Shown: positions 41,405 through 50,538, counted from the stretch's first letter. The stretch: 51,572 nucleotides of DNA from GW2011-AR15 sp964512765 (GCA_964512765.1 CAZEKF010000013.1:1-51572), one strand, 5' to 3'. Notes: generated by a model not told the origin, from the letters alone. Made by a program: numbers and translations.

Positions 41405-42142
41405 CTAATCTTCATAATGCTTTAACTGTCTTTCAAGATATTTTCCTAAAGGTTTGCATCCAAATCTTAAAGAAGTTTCAACAAGTCTTTCAGCAAGATT
41501 ATGCTTATCATTTTCAAGGTAAAAATCAATAGCAAGTTTCAAAACAGCTGGGTAATCACCTTTTTCTAATGCACTCCACCATATTTCCTTATCAAGGAAA
41601 TGGCCTGGATTCATATCCATTACTAAGGTTCCTTTAAAATCCCCTAACTCATCTAACCGATCAAACAACCTTAATCCTTTGGTTAGATAACTTTTTCTTC
41701 CTTTTCTTTTATACATTTCAACATATGCCAAACATCCTTCTTTGATAGCTTCACCAAATCTACCTACATTACCCATGTTACTGTATGCATTACTTAATGC
41801 ACTACCGCGACCTGGATCTGATACTTTTTGGACAAAAGTCTCCAATAAAACATCTATTGAATTATTAATAACACCTTCAGCATCACAATATCTGTGCCCA
41901 TCAATCAAAGCATATACCCAATCTTTTGCGGTTATTTCTACTTTATATGGAACTGACAAAGGTAATTCTGAGGTTATATCCAAACCAAGAACTGTATCAA
42001 TTGTAAGTTTAGAAAATGGATCACCTAATCTTGTTGAATCTGGTCTAAGAATTGATTCATTTATACTTTTCAGTTCGTCTTCAGATACTGTTAATGTTAG
42101 TCCTTTTAATTGAAGGCTTTTTAATAATTTAGTTAAAGGCAT
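41405..42142 (-). CDS. helical-repeat protein, tandem paralogue 1
   Basis: A 245-residue helical protein related to the neighbouring 42183-42911 product: KLLKSLQL(K/M)G at the start, (I/V)P Y(K/N)(V/L)(K/E)ITA in the middle, (G/S)(A/I)IKEGCLAYVEM, and similar C-terminal helices. The KEGCLAYVEM-type repeats recall TPR or SEL1-like scaffolds, but the exact fold is not certain. The ATG at 42142 has a GGTGG site upstream. It is fourth from the end of a minus-strand operon. Confidence 0.6.
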   Translation of the reverse strand: MPLTKLLKSLQLKGLTLTVSEDELKSINESILRPDSTRLGDPFSKLTIDTVLGLDITSELPLSVPYKVEITAKDWVYALIDGHRYCDAEGVINNSIDVLLETFVQKVSDPGRGSALSNAYSNMGNVGRFGEAIKEGCLAYVEMYKRKGRKSYLTKGLRLFDRLDELGDFKGTLVMDMNPGHFLDKEIWWSALEKGDYPAVLKLAIDFYLENDKHNLAERLVETSLRFGCKPLGKYLERQLKHYED

Positions 42143-42182
42143 TTCCACCACCACCCACATTTATTTTTTTTACATATAATTT

Positions 42183-42911
42183 CTATTCATTGTACTTTTG
42201 CATTAATTTTACATAATGACCTTGCATCCCTAAGAAACCAATTTCAGATGCTTCTGTAGTAAGTCTTTTTGCGTTTTCTTGATCACAACCTCTAATATAA
42301 AATTCAATAGCATGTTTAATGACCTCTGGATGCTGACCTCTGTTTAATTTAGACATCCAAACTTCTCTTTCAAGAAATGAACCATATCGCATTTGTCTTA
42401 ACAAGCTACCTCGATGATTTTCATTCTTTATTTCATAAATTTTCTCAAATAATTTTAATCCTTCATCTAGATAAGCTTCATCATCTGTTCTTTGAAACAT
42501 TTCAACATAAGCCAAGCATCCTTCTTTAATGGAAATTCCAATATAATCTAATTCACTACCTGTCCAACCATCAAGATCTCCTTCTTTAGAAAGTGAACCA
42601 TAGTATTTTTTAATTAGAACATCAACTGAATTTTCAATAATTTGGCTTGCTTCTGAATATTTTTCAACTTCAATTAATCCATATGTAATGTCACTTGCAG
42701 TAATTTTTAAATTATACGGAATTGACAAATCTGTTGATCCTTTAGTAAGAACATGAAATTTCCCTTCAATTGAAAAATCTGAACAAAAACCTCCTAATAC
42801 TACTGATTCTGGATTAGCAATCCATTTATTAAACGCTGCTATTGATTCAACATCTAATCGTAGTGCGTGGCCTGTCATTTGAAGACTTTTTAAAACTTTC
42901 TTAATAGTCAT
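42183..42911 (-). CDS. helical-repeat protein, tandem paralogue 2
   Basis: A 242-residue paralogue of the next gene. Shared features are KKVLKSLQMTGHAL, IPYNLKITASDITYGLIEVE, SIKEGCLAYVEMFQR, AYLDEGLKLFEKI and the C-terminal HAIEFYIRG. GGTGAT precedes the ATG. It heads the operon that leads into two hypotheticals, acylphosphatase and Nudix. The upstream ~275 bp hold two copies of GCTGTTACAT at about 42952 and 43001. Confidence 0.6.
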   Translation of the reverse strand: MTIKKVLKSLQMTGHALRLDVESIAAFNKWIANPESVVLGGFCSDFSIEGKFHVLTKGSTDLSIPYNLKITASDITYGLIEVEKYSEASQIIENSVDVLIKKYYGSLSKEGDLDGWTGSELDYIGISIKEGCLAYVEMFQRTDDEAYLDEGLKLFEKIYEIKNENHRGSLLRQMRYGSFLEREVWMSKLNRGQHPEVIKHAIEFYIRGCDQENAKRLTTEASEIGFLGMQGHYVKLMQKYNE

Positions 42912-43155
42912 TCTTCATCACCTTAAACTATACCAAATATGCTGTTACATTTCATGCATTTGAAACAAAAAAAAGTACTAGATACAGTCAAATAAGTGCT
43001 GTTACATACTACACATGCTTGAGTTTTGTTCAAATTCATGAAAAACAGAAGAAGAACAGTAATTTAACTAGGTTTCACCATTATTTCAATTAATAATAAT
43101 TATGACATATATTTTAACAAAAAAATAATTACTAATAATTACTTTTATAGAAAGA

Positions 43156-43184
43156 TTTATATATTGGTTGCTACTAACTAGTAG
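43156..43184 (+). promoter_or_regulatory. promoter of AbrB-PhoU gene with inverted repeat
   Basis: A TATA-like TTTATATA (43156-43163) lies about 25 bp before the ATG at 43188, so the mRNA is leaderless. Between them is CTACTA-AC-TAGTAG (43171-43184), an inverted repeat over the start region. AbrB-domain regulators bind such palindromes, so autoregulation is plausible. Confidence 0.5.
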
Positions 43185-43187
43185 TTA

Positions 43188-44096
43188 ATGAAACGTAAAA
43201 TTGGAAAAGTTGGTCTATCTAGCTTAATTATAACTTTACCAAACAGATTTGTAAAAAGAAACAATCTTAAAAAAGGGGACGAGATAGATATACAGGATAA
43301 TGGACACAAATTAACAGTCCGTGCAAAAGTTTCTCAAGAAAGTGCAAATGAAGCATTTATAGATATTTCAAATCTTGACACAACTCTTATATGGAGATAT
43401 ATTTTAGCTGCTTATAAAAACGGACATTCTATAATTAAAATCAAGTATGACAACACAAAAATCACGACAAAAGGAAGATTAAAAAGGAGTAATATTGAGT
43501 TTATTGATATAAATGATTTGATGAAAGATATTTCTAATCTTTTAATTGGTATGGAAATAATTTCAAATTCAAGTGATTTAATTGTTCTTAAAGAAATTGC
43601 AGTTATTAGTGACAAAGAATTTGTTTCTTCATTGAGAAGAATAATTTATATTTTAAAAAACATGATCACTGACATTATTGATTCAAAATCAGATATTCGA
43701 AACAAATTAGTTAATTATGATGTCAATATTAACAAATTAACAAATTATTGTATTAGGATAATTTCTAGATCTGAAAAATATAGAAACAAAGGTTATGTAC
43801 TTTTAATCAACCTTTTAGAACAATTAGGCGACCAAATAAAAGAACTACCTGTTGACATGATGAAAAAAGAGTCAAATAAAATTCTTAATTTATTAAGTAT
43901 GAATCTAGACATTATTAATACTAGTTTTTCTTCAGTCGAAAAAAAACAAATTCTTGAATATTATAACAATTGTGATCAATTAAAAGACTTGTCTATGGAA
44001 ACACAAGAAAAAGATAAATTCTTACAAATCAAAGATTCTTTCAGAGAGATTGGTCAAGTTTTGATTGAGGGTAAGTTCAAAGTGCCATTAAACTAA
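43188..44096 (+). CDS. AbrB-PhoU domain regulator
   Basis: A 302-residue protein: an N-terminal SpoVT-AbrB swapped-hairpin (RKIGKVGLSSLIITLPNRF, then KKGDEIDI), and two PhoU-like three-helix units from about residue 110. The layout matches archaeal phosphate-uptake regulators of the AbrB-PhoU type. The 3' end overlaps the convergent membrane-protein gene by 20 nt. The promoter palindrome fits an autoregulated gene. Confidence 0.8.
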   Translation: MKRKIGKVGLSSLIITLPNRFVKRNNLKKGDEIDIQDNGHKLTVRAKVSQESANEAFIDISNLDTTLIWRYILAAYKNGHSIIKIKYDNTKITTKGRLKRSNIEFIDINDLMKDISNLLIGMEIISNSSDLIVLKEIAVISDKEFVSSLRRIIYILKNMITDIIDSKSDIRNKLVNYDVNINKLTNYCIRIISRSEKYRNKGYVLLINLLEQLGDQIKELPVDMMKKESNKILNLLSMNLDIINTSFSSVEKKQILEYYNNCDQLKDLSMETQEKDKFLQIKDSFREIGQVLIEGKFKVPLN

Positions 44097-44622
44097 CTAT
44101 ATTCTGTCCAAATCTTAAATAAATTAGAACCCAAAACAAAGCATTCACAAGCTTGGTAGGTATTTTTCTGAAATAATCTGCATCTCTATAGATTACCAAA
44201 TAAAAAAAAGCATCAAATGAATATTTGAACACTAGAATCAAAATACCTGCTGTTGATACATTAACATTTCTAAGTAACTGTGTTAGCCCAGCAATCATAA
44301 ATAAAATCACGTTAGTACTTAACTTGCTAATCTTTATTCTACCTGTTAAAGAAATCGCTACTAATGAAGATCCGGCAACTATGACACCCTCTAATGGACC
44401 ATAAACATAGCTACTCATGAACGTCCCAAAAGAAATAACTTCAATAGGTGAGTCAAAACCAATACCAAATTTCAGCCAAAGCACAAAATAATTTAAAAGG
44501 ATAAATAAACTCATAAAAAAATATTTTTTTGCTAAAATAAGAAATATAACACATACAAAGAGAAATAAGAATTGTCTGTTGTTTTCCTTAAGTAGTTTAA
44601 AGAACTTTTTTGTTTTCATCAT
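44077..44622 (-). CDS. integral membrane protein, ECF S-component-like
   Basis: A 181-residue protein with five to six membrane segments: SPIEVISFGTFMSSYVYGPL, then VAGSSLVAISLTGRIKI and the final RKIPTKLVNALFWVLIYLRF. It shows a weak, pattern-level resemblance to the 165-residue protein at 4369-4866. The arrangement recalls substrate-binding components of ECF transporters, without proof. It is convergent with, and overlaps, the AbrB-PhoU gene. Confidence 0.6.
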   Translation of the reverse strand: MMKTKKFFKLLKENNRQFLFLFVCVIFLILAKKYFFMSLFILLNYFVLWLKFGIGFDSPIEVISFGTFMSSYVYGPLEGVIVAGSSLVAISLTGRIKISKLSTNVILFMIAGLTQLLRNVNVSTAGILILVFKYSFDAFFYLVIYRDADYFRKIPTKLVNALFWVLIYLRFGQNIVSLMAL

Positions 44623-44669
44623 TTTATAGAAGAAGTAACTAATTTATAATAATTTTCTTAAAAAGAGAT

Positions 44670-44826
44670 AAAAAGAAAGGCTCTCTATATGTTTCTATTG
44701 GGGGAGGGTATATGAAGAAGGCAATAGAGAGCCCTGAATATGATCCTTAAGGATTCTTAGGTCCTTAAGGGAGGATATGCTCCCCTTACTTTTTTGGGGT
44801 GGGGTTTAGAATTCAGACAGGGGAGC
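44670..44826 (-). ncRNA. candidate structured RNA with three hairpins and U-rich end
   Basis: On the minus strand the 150-nt stretch folds into successive helices: GCTCCCC (44826-44820)/GGGGAGC (44785-44779); ATATCC-CCTTAA-type pairing (about 44777-44764 with 44750-44737); and GGCTCTCTAT (44733-44724)/ATAGAGAGCC (44688-44679), followed by TTTCTTTTT. This reads as an independent RNA or a highly structured 3' UTR of the gene at 44832-45248, which stops 5 bp before it. No known family (RNase P, SRP, tmRNA, C/D box) is evident. Confidence 0.45.
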
Positions 44827-44831
44827 AATTA

Positions 44832-45248
44832 TCAGCCTGACTTTTTCTTTAATTTTAATGGAGGTTTACGTAATTCTTGAAGCCACATCAAACCAATTTT
44901 CATCATGTTTTTGTTAAATCGTTCTGATATGGAGTAAGTTTTTTTGTATAGATCGTAATTAACAATACCCATACTTTTCATAGGTGTTAAGATACGATCG
45001 TAAAATTGCCTTTTATTGTATGATATTTTTACCTTCTTGCCACTATAATCAGGATCATCAATCGTTGTGATCATTTTTCCTTCGTGTAACTTTGTAGCGA
45101 ATAACGACATTTCTGTTTTACCTATTTCACCGCCCTTTTCCTTGAGATGCCTAATGAGTAATTTTGACACAATAACCTGCTGTTTAGTCGCGAAAACTAT
45201 CTCAAATATGTCTTCTGGCAGGTTAAACTGGTCAAATAAAATTACCAT
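44832..45248 (-). CDS. hypothetical protein, winged-helix-like, 138 residues
   Basis: I do not recognise a family. Helical segments (LIRHLKEKGGEIGKTEMSLF and RQFYDRILTPMKSMGIVNYD) with a following YKKTYSISERFNKNMMK wing-like stretch suggest a winged-helix-type DNA-binding protein, and the C-terminus is very basic (RKPPLKLKKKSG). Positively charged, soluble, no signal peptide. A structured-RNA candidate starts 5 bp after its stop codon. Confidence 0.6.
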   Translation of the reverse strand: MVILFDQFNLPEDIFEIVFATKQQVIVSKLLIRHLKEKGGEIGKTEMSLFATKLHEGKMITTIDDPDYSGKKVKISYNKRQFYDRILTPMKSMGIVNYDLYKKTYSISERFNKNMMKIGLMWLQELRKPPLKLKKKSG

Positions 45249-45321
45249 TTTATGTAATTAAATAGAAACTAGTATATAAATATTACTATTTTTTATATTA
45301 GTATAGGAAAACATATATTAA

Positions 45322-45882
45322 TCATACTTTATTATACTTGAAACAGTCTATTGTATGATCATTCACCATACCAATTGCTTGCATGAACGCGTATATAATT
45401 GTTGAGCCTACGAACTTGAAACCTCTTTTCTTTAAATCTTTAGAAATCTTATCACTTAGTTCAGTGTTAGCATGTAGATCTGATAATGATTTGAACGAGT
45501 TTTTAATTGGTTTATGATTAACAAAACCCCAGATGTAATTGTCAAAAGAACCAAACTCATTTTGAATTTCAAGAAAAGCTTTTGCGTTGATTATTGAAGC
45601 TTCAACTTTTAATTTATTTCTTATAATGCCAGGGTCATTAAGTAACCTTCTTTTATCATCTTCATAAAAGTTAGCAACTATCTTAGGATCAAAACCTTTG
45701 TACGCTTTTCTGTATGTTTCTCTTCTTTTAAGAATAGTTTCCCAGGATAATCCTGCTTGTGCACCTTCAAGAATCAACATTTCAAACAATTTATTTTCAT
45801 CATGAACAGGCATACCCCATTCTTCATCATGATATTTTACGTATAGTTTGTTATCAGGGTTGGCCCATTGACATCTTTTCAT
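45322..45882 (-). CDS. tag: DNA-3-methyladenine glycosylase I
   Basis: A 186-residue Tag. RCQWANPDNKLYVKYHDEEW opens it with zinc ligands C4 and H18; H176 and C180 in DHTIDCF complete the zinc site. AGLSWETILKRRETYRKAYKGFD and DPGIIRNKLKVEASIINA are typical. It removes 3-methyladenine from DNA; the family is bacterial. It lies 38 bp after the XPD-helicase gene on the same strand, so both are likely one repair unit. Confidence 0.95.
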   Translation of the reverse strand: MKRCQWANPDNKLYVKYHDEEWGMPVHDENKLFEMLILEGAQAGLSWETILKRRETYRKAYKGFDPKIVANFYEDDKRRLLNDPGIIRNKLKVEASIINAKAFLEIQNEFGSFDNYIWGFVNHKPIKNSFKSLSDLHANTELSDKISKDLKKRGFKFVGSTIIYAFMQAIGMVNDHTIDCFKYNKV

Positions 45883-45920
45883 AACATTAAATAAAAAGTA
45901 AGGTAATAAAAATCTAATGT

Positions 45921-47804
45921 TTAATTTGAAAAGAATTCTCTAACCATTCCTTTATAGTTTTGACTAACTTCCATGTCCCAGTCTTCAGGAAAGCATCTCT
46001 TGTAGTTGTTCCAGACATATCTTTCATCCAAGAATATAATAATGCCTTTGTCTGTTTCTGATCTTATGCATCTACCAGCATTTTGCAATGATTTATTGAA
46101 TGCTGGAAACAAATAACCATAATCCCAACCTTTGCTGAATTTTTTGTCAAAGTAATCAATTAATGATTTTGTTTCTAAATCTGGCTGCGATAACGGCAGT
46201 CCAACAACAATCACTCCTTTCAATAGATCGCCTGGTAGATCAATACCTTCGCCAAAACTTCCAGATGCTACACCTAATAATACTGCGCCTGTATCTTTAT
46301 AACCTTTAAACCGTTCTAACAAATCATGTTTCTCAGGTTTTGTCATACCTTTTCTTTCAGAAAAAATTGATTTGTTGCTTTTAACATCAAAATGTTCTGA
46401 TACTTTATCTCTTAAATAATAACTTGGAAAAAATATTAATGAATTTCCAGGTATGTCATTAACTACTTCAGATAATACTTCTGCTATATCTTGGAACTGT
46501 TTATCATTCCTAGCAGTGAACTTTGTAGTTGTTTTAGGTATAACTAAATTTAATCTGTTCTTCTTTGGGAAAGGATCTTTGAACACAACTTCCTGGCTTT
46601 CTTTAACACCTAACAATTCTTTATACATTGCAGTTGGTAACAATGTACCAGACATTAAGATTGTTGAATGTGTGTTATTAATTATGTTTTCAGAAACAAC
46701 GCTTGGGTCTAGACATCTGTATGATAATGAAATAAACGGTTCTCTTAAACCTCGTTTATGCGCTATTATTCTAACAAACCCTTCATCCTGCCCCTGCCAA
46801 GTTTGTAAAAACTTAGCTATAGACCCAATGTAAGATTGTTTTTGTAATTCTCTGACAGCGTCTGCAATGTATTCTAAATCACCTATTAACTGGTCAAAGT
46901 CATATTGTTCGTCTAAATCTTTGACAAAATCTTCTTTTGTAACAATTTTTTCTTGTTCAATGTCTAATGAATCTACTAATCTTTCTAACACTGTTTGGAT
47001 TTCTTGTAATAACTCAACTGTGTTATCATAACCATATTTTTTAGCTTCTTTCATTGCCCTGTTAAGAATAATGGTAGTTAAGAATTCAGATGCAAGGTCT
47101 TTTAATCTATAAGGTAGATTATGCGCTTCGTCTACTATAACAATTAATTTATCCATTTCTTTACCAATTCTTGTCAGAAAATTCTCGCCAATATTTGGAT
47201 GGAACAAATAATAATAATCAGATATAATGACTTTTGCTTTACCAGCCATGCCTAACGAAAGTTCATAAGGACACATTTCCTGGACACCTGAATGTTCAAT
47301 AACCTGTTCAGTTGTCAACGGACCTATTCTGTTAAGAGTACTTAATGTAGTAATAGCATCATCCGTGAACTTTGCCATGTTTTTTTTACATCTATTGTAG
47401 AACTCGCATTTCTTATCTTCTTTAAGTTTTTTACAATATTCAGCAAAGTCACTGCTGTATAATTTGCCTACTCCTGGTTGTAAACACATCCATTTCTTAC
47501 CAATAATAGACACACTTGTGAAATTGTTTTGATATTTAGTTTTGATCTCTTTCAAAGTTTCAATCGCTATCTGGTGCTGTGTGTGTCTTGATGTTAAGAA
47601 CAAAATTGTTAAATCGTTTTTAATAGCTTGTGATAATGCTGGAGATAAAGCAGCTGCAGTTTTACCTAAGCCAGTTGGAGCATGCACAATTAGATTTCTT
47701 TTATTTTCAATAGCTGCATCTGTTAATAATAATAGCTTGTTTTGCTCATCCCTAACAATGTCATAAGGAAACAACAATTCTTTTTTTCTATCTTCAGAAA
47801 TCAT
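45921..47804 (-). CDS. XPD/Rad3-type DNA helicase with iron-sulfur cluster
   Basis: A 627-residue superfamily 2 helicase: Walker A APTGLGKTA (42-50), DEAH (225-228), and later helicase motifs including SGSFGEGIDLPGD and QNAGRCIRS. The iron-sulfur domain cysteines are C107, C124, C133, C139 and C178, one more than the four needed, so the ligands are probably chosen among them. It unwinds 5'-3' in repair. It is upstream of tag and downstream of the winged-helix regulator on the same strand. Confidence 0.93.
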   Translation of the reverse strand: MISEDRKKELLFPYDIVRDEQNKLLLLTDAAIENKRNLIVHAPTGLGKTAAALSPALSQAIKNDLTILFLTSRHTQHQIAIETLKEIKTKYQNNFTSVSIIGKKWMCLQPGVGKLYSSDFAEYCKKLKEDKKCEFYNRCKKNMAKFTDDAITTLSTLNRIGPLTTEQVIEHSGVQEMCPYELSLGMAGKAKVIISDYYYLFHPNIGENFLTRIGKEMDKLIVIVDEAHNLPYRLKDLASEFLTTIILNRAMKEAKKYGYDNTVELLQEIQTVLERLVDSLDIEQEKIVTKEDFVKDLDEQYDFDQLIGDLEYIADAVRELQKQSYIGSIAKFLQTWQGQDEGFVRIIAHKRGLREPFISLSYRCLDPSVVSENIINNTHSTILMSGTLLPTAMYKELLGVKESQEVVFKDPFPKKNRLNLVIPKTTTKFTARNDKQFQDIAEVLSEVVNDIPGNSLIFFPSYYLRDKVSEHFDVKSNKSIFSERKGMTKPEKHDLLERFKGYKDTGAVLLGVASGSFGEGIDLPGDLLKGVIVVGLPLSQPDLETKSLIDYFDKKFSKGWDYGYLFPAFNKSLQNAGRCIRSETDKGIIIFLDERYVWNNYKRCFPEDWDMEVSQNYKGMVREFFSN

Positions 47805-47852
47805 AGGTTCATAAAAAAAGAAGTGATTAATAAATATATGGTGGGTGTTAAG

Positions 47853-48365
47853 TTAAACTTTTTTGTAAAGAACTCTCTTACTTCCAGGATACAATCCCAT
47901 AGCACTCATTTGTTCGTATTGTTCTTTAGAAAGAATCATTTGATTTAATGTATAATCATATTTTTCTTTTATTTCTGCAGTAAGTAATTTCATTTCTGCA
48001 GTGTTAATGCCATTTCCTAAAATTAAAACATTAGCCTTTGCTTTTTCTTTTTTGCCAAGTAATAAGATTTCTTCAACTTTTTCTAGTTTACTAGCTGCTT
48101 CAACAAAATATTCAATAACATCAACTTCTAATATTGATTTTAAAAAATCAACTATTTTGTTATTACCTAGTTTGTATAGTTTAGCTGTTTTAATTTCTCT
48201 AACTTCCAAGATTCCTAAGTTTACTATTTTGTTTAGAATCCTATAAGTTGTTGCTGGCGACACTCTGGTTGTTCTTGACAATTCTCTTAGATAATATTCT
48301 TGGTCATCGTTCTTGATAAAAAATTTAATTATCTTGACAACTTTGTCATCAAACAAATTAGCCAT
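47853..48365 (-). CDS. winged-helix regulator, probable repressor of the divergent nitroreductase
   Basis: 170 residues from the preferred ATG at 48365 (GGAGAA ribosome site upstream; the longer reading frame crosses the promoter). An N-terminal winged helix (FIKNDDQEYYLRELSRTT, then SPATTYRILNKIVNLGILEV) is followed by an alpha/beta domain resembling nucleotidyltransferase-type sensor folds. The inverted repeat TGAAACA-G-TGTTTCA and a third half site lie in its own promoter, shared with the nitroreductase gene. The gene also leads into the helicase-tag operon. Confidence 0.75.
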   Translation of the reverse strand: MANLFDDKVVKIIKFFIKNDDQEYYLRELSRTTRVSPATTYRILNKIVNLGILEVREIKTAKLYKLGNNKIVDFLKSILEVDVIEYFVEAASKLEKVEEILLLGKKEKAKANVLILGNGINTAEMKLLTAEIKEKYDYTLNQMILSKEQYEQMSAMGLYPGSKRVLYKKV

Positions 48366-48399
48366 GATTTCTCCTGGTTCCATATCAGATTCTAATATC

Positions 48400-48482
48400 T
48401 CTACACATATATAAATCTTTTCATTATTGAAACAGTGTTTCATTTATGAAACAATGCGAGTATAAAAAAGTATTTAAATGAG
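48400..48482. promoter_or_regulatory. divergent promoter with TGAAACA operator sites
   Basis: TGAAACAGTGTTTCA (48428-48442) is an inverted repeat of TGAAACA; a third copy, TGAAACA, is at 48447-48453. TATA-like boxes flank it: TATATAAATC at 48407-48416 for the minus-strand regulator and TATTTAAAT at 48471-48479 for the nitroreductase. The sites overlap the upstream edges of both promoters, a usual arrangement for a shared repressor or activator site. Confidence 0.6.
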
Positions 48483-48501
48483 ATGGCAATAAAGAATTAA
48501 T

Positions 48502-49221
48502 ATGGCTGAAGAAGCTAAAGAAAAAGAAGAGCCAAAAAAAGATCAAGTTCAAGATTCTGTTAATCCTGTAAACATAAAAATGAATGTGTTTGAAGCTGTT
48601 GCTACAAGACGTTCTATTAGAAAGTTCACGTCTCAAGACGTGCCAATGGAAATACTTGGTGTTGTGATAGATGCTGGCAGGTACGCTCCTTCTTCAGGTA
48701 ATATCCAGAACTGGAGGTTTGTTCTTGTTAAAGATGTCAATAACAAACAAAAGGTTGCTGAAGCTTGCATGCAACAGTTGTGGATTGCTGAAGCACCTGT
48801 TGTTATGGTAGTATGTGCAGAGACAGAAAAAATTAATCAATATTATGGTATTAGAGGAGAAAGATTATATTCTGTACAGAACTGTTCAGCTGCAATTGAA
48901 AATATGTTGCTTGTAGCACACGGTCTTGGCTTGGCTTCTACGTGGGTAAGCGCGTTTGACGAAGACATGTTAAAACGAGCCCTAGGCATTCCAGGAGATG
49001 TACGGCCACAAGCAGTATTACCAATTGGTTATCCTGATGAAATTGTTCCTGCTCCTAACAGATATGGCATGGAAGATATGGTGTTTCACGAAGCATATGG
49101 TAACAAATATACCAATATTGCAAGAATAATGCAAAACCCGTTAGTATTTGACAAGATTTCTGCGTTTATATCTGGTTTTGTCCAGGCTGGTAAAGACGTA
49201 GTAGCTAAGAAGAAAAAATAA
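48502..49221 (+). CDS. nitroreductase-family flavoprotein with charged N-terminal extension
   Basis: A 239-residue protein. After a Glu/Lys-rich start (MAEEAKEKEEPKKD) comes the nitroreductase domain: ATRRSIRKFTSQDVP (FMN phosphate contact), DAGRYAPSSGNIQNWRFVLV, AAIENMLLVAHGLGLASTWV, LPIGYPDE. It probably reduces nitro or quinone compounds with NAD(P)H. The C-terminal helices (AFISGFVQAGKDVVAKKKK) may touch the membrane. It is divergent from its probable regulator. Confidence 0.88.
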   Translation: MAEEAKEKEEPKKDQVQDSVNPVNIKMNVFEAVATRRSIRKFTSQDVPMEILGVVIDAGRYAPSSGNIQNWRFVLVKDVNNKQKVAEACMQQLWIAEAPVVMVVCAETEKINQYYGIRGERLYSVQNCSAAIENMLLVAHGLGLASTWVSAFDEDMLKRALGIPGDVRPQAVLPIGYPDEIVPAPNRYGMEDMVFHEAYGNKYTNIARIMQNPLVFDKISAFISGFVQAGKDVVAKKKK

Positions 49222-49473
49222 CTATCTATATTCTAGAAAATATATTTTTTAATACAACAAGGTTTAAATATGAGTTTCGATAATAAATTTACTTATTGGG
49301 GTTGTGTGGCAACAACTATTTATTACCTTTATAGAATACAAATAATGAATACGTGTGGCAAATTCTAAGTAGAGTATACTTAAAACTAGTATATAAACAT
49401 TTGGCTAGTTAAACATATATACTTTAATATATAAAACACAAAGACACGGAAAAAAACGTGGGGGATCAGAAAA
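49222..49473 (+). promoter_or_regulatory. ftsZ upstream region, no gene seen
   Basis: The 252 bp before ftsZ hold no open frame I would call. GTGTGGCAA occurs twice (49304-49312 and 49353-49361), the first within GTTG-TGTGG-CAAC. An AT-rich TATA-like stretch (near 49412-49432) lies before the start, and GGGGGATC near 49460 could be the ribosome site. A long leader is possible. Confidence 0.4.
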
Positions 49474-50538
49474 ATGGATTTTGTCGTTGATAACGCACTA
49501 AAGAATGAAAAGTACGATGGAATAGAAGTCCACCAAGCAACTATAAAAGTTATTGGTGCAGGCGGCGCAGGTAACAACATGGTAAACTGGCTTTACCAAA
49601 AAGGTGTTAAAGGCGCTGAGATAATTGCATGTAACACAGACCAACAACATTTGAGTGTTACAGAAGCGGATAGGAAATTTTTAATTGGCCGTGAAACAAC
49701 CAGAGGATTAGGTTGCGGTGGTTTCCCTGATAAAGGAACAGAAGCTGCTCATGAACAATTGAATGAAATTAAAGATGCCTTGAAAGGCTCAGACATGGTT
49801 TTTGTCTGCGCAGGGATGGGAGGTGGAACAGGTACAGGATCAGCTCCAGTAATTGCTGAAGTTGCCCGTGATCATAATGCTATTGTTATTGGAACAGTAA
49901 CAATGCCGTTTAAGATTGAACGGGCTCGTGTGGATAAAGCAGAGTTTGGTTTGCAACAATTAAGGCAAGTAGCTGATACTGTTATTGTAATAGATAATAA
50001 TAGATTAGTACAAATAGCGGGTAACCTGCCAATCAGGCAAGCGTTTGCTGTTGCTAATGAATTAATTGCAACCATGATAAAAGGTATTGTTGAAACTATT
50101 GCATTACCATCACTGGTAAACTTAGACTATGCAGATGTTAAAGCTATTATGACAAACGGTGGCGTAGCTGCTATTGGTGTTGGCGCGTCTGACACAAATA
50201 ACAGAGTTGAAGAAGCTGTAAAAGGTGCTTTAAGTAATCCGTTGTTAGACATTAATTATGAAGGTGCTACTGGCGCTTTATTACATGTCTGCGGCGGACC
50301 AGATCTAACTTTAGATGAGATTAATAGCATCGGTGAGTTAGTTACTGAAAGCCTTGACGAAGATGCTAACGTAATCTGGGGCGCTCGAATTACTGAAGAA
50401 ATGAAAGGTAAACTAACAGTAATGACCATAGTAACAGGAGTTAAAAGCCCGTGGATACTAGGCAAGCATGATAACACTCAACCTAGCACTGAAATGGTTG
50501 AAGTATCTGAAGAGCTAGGGATTGAGATAGTTAGGTAA
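49474..50538 (+). CDS. ftsZ: cell-division protein FtsZ
   Basis: A 354-residue FtsZ with the GTP-binding GGGTGTGSAP, IKVIGAGGAGNNMV, NTDQQHL and the T7-loop region (NLDYADVKAIM, with Asp residues for GTP hydrolysis). The tail after residue ~330 is short. It polymerises at the division site; archaeal euryarchaeal and DPANN lineages carry FtsZ. It is monocistronic, closed by a strong terminator-like hairpin downstream. Confidence 0.97.
   Translation: MDFVVDNALKNEKYDGIEVHQATIKVIGAGGAGNNMVNWLYQKGVKGAEIIACNTDQQHLSVTEADRKFLIGRETTRGLGCGGFPDKGTEAAHEQLNEIKDALKGSDMVFVCAGMGGGTGTGSAPVIAEVARDHNAIVIGTVTMPFKIERARVDKAEFGLQQLRQVADTVIVIDNNRLVQIAGNLPIRQAFAVANELIATMIKGIVETIALPSLVNLDYADVKAIMTNGGVAAIGVGASDTNNRVEEAVKGALSNPLLDINYEGATGALLHVCGGPDLTLDEINSIGELVTESLDEDANVIWGARITEEMKGKLTVMTIVTGVKSPWILGKHDNTQPSTEMVEVSEELGIEIVR

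Noticed and set aside
42952..43011. GCTGTTACAT direct repeats upstream of the tandem paralogues as a mobile element end
   Set aside because: Only two 10-bp copies without inverted ends or target duplication; could be operator sites but too weak to list.
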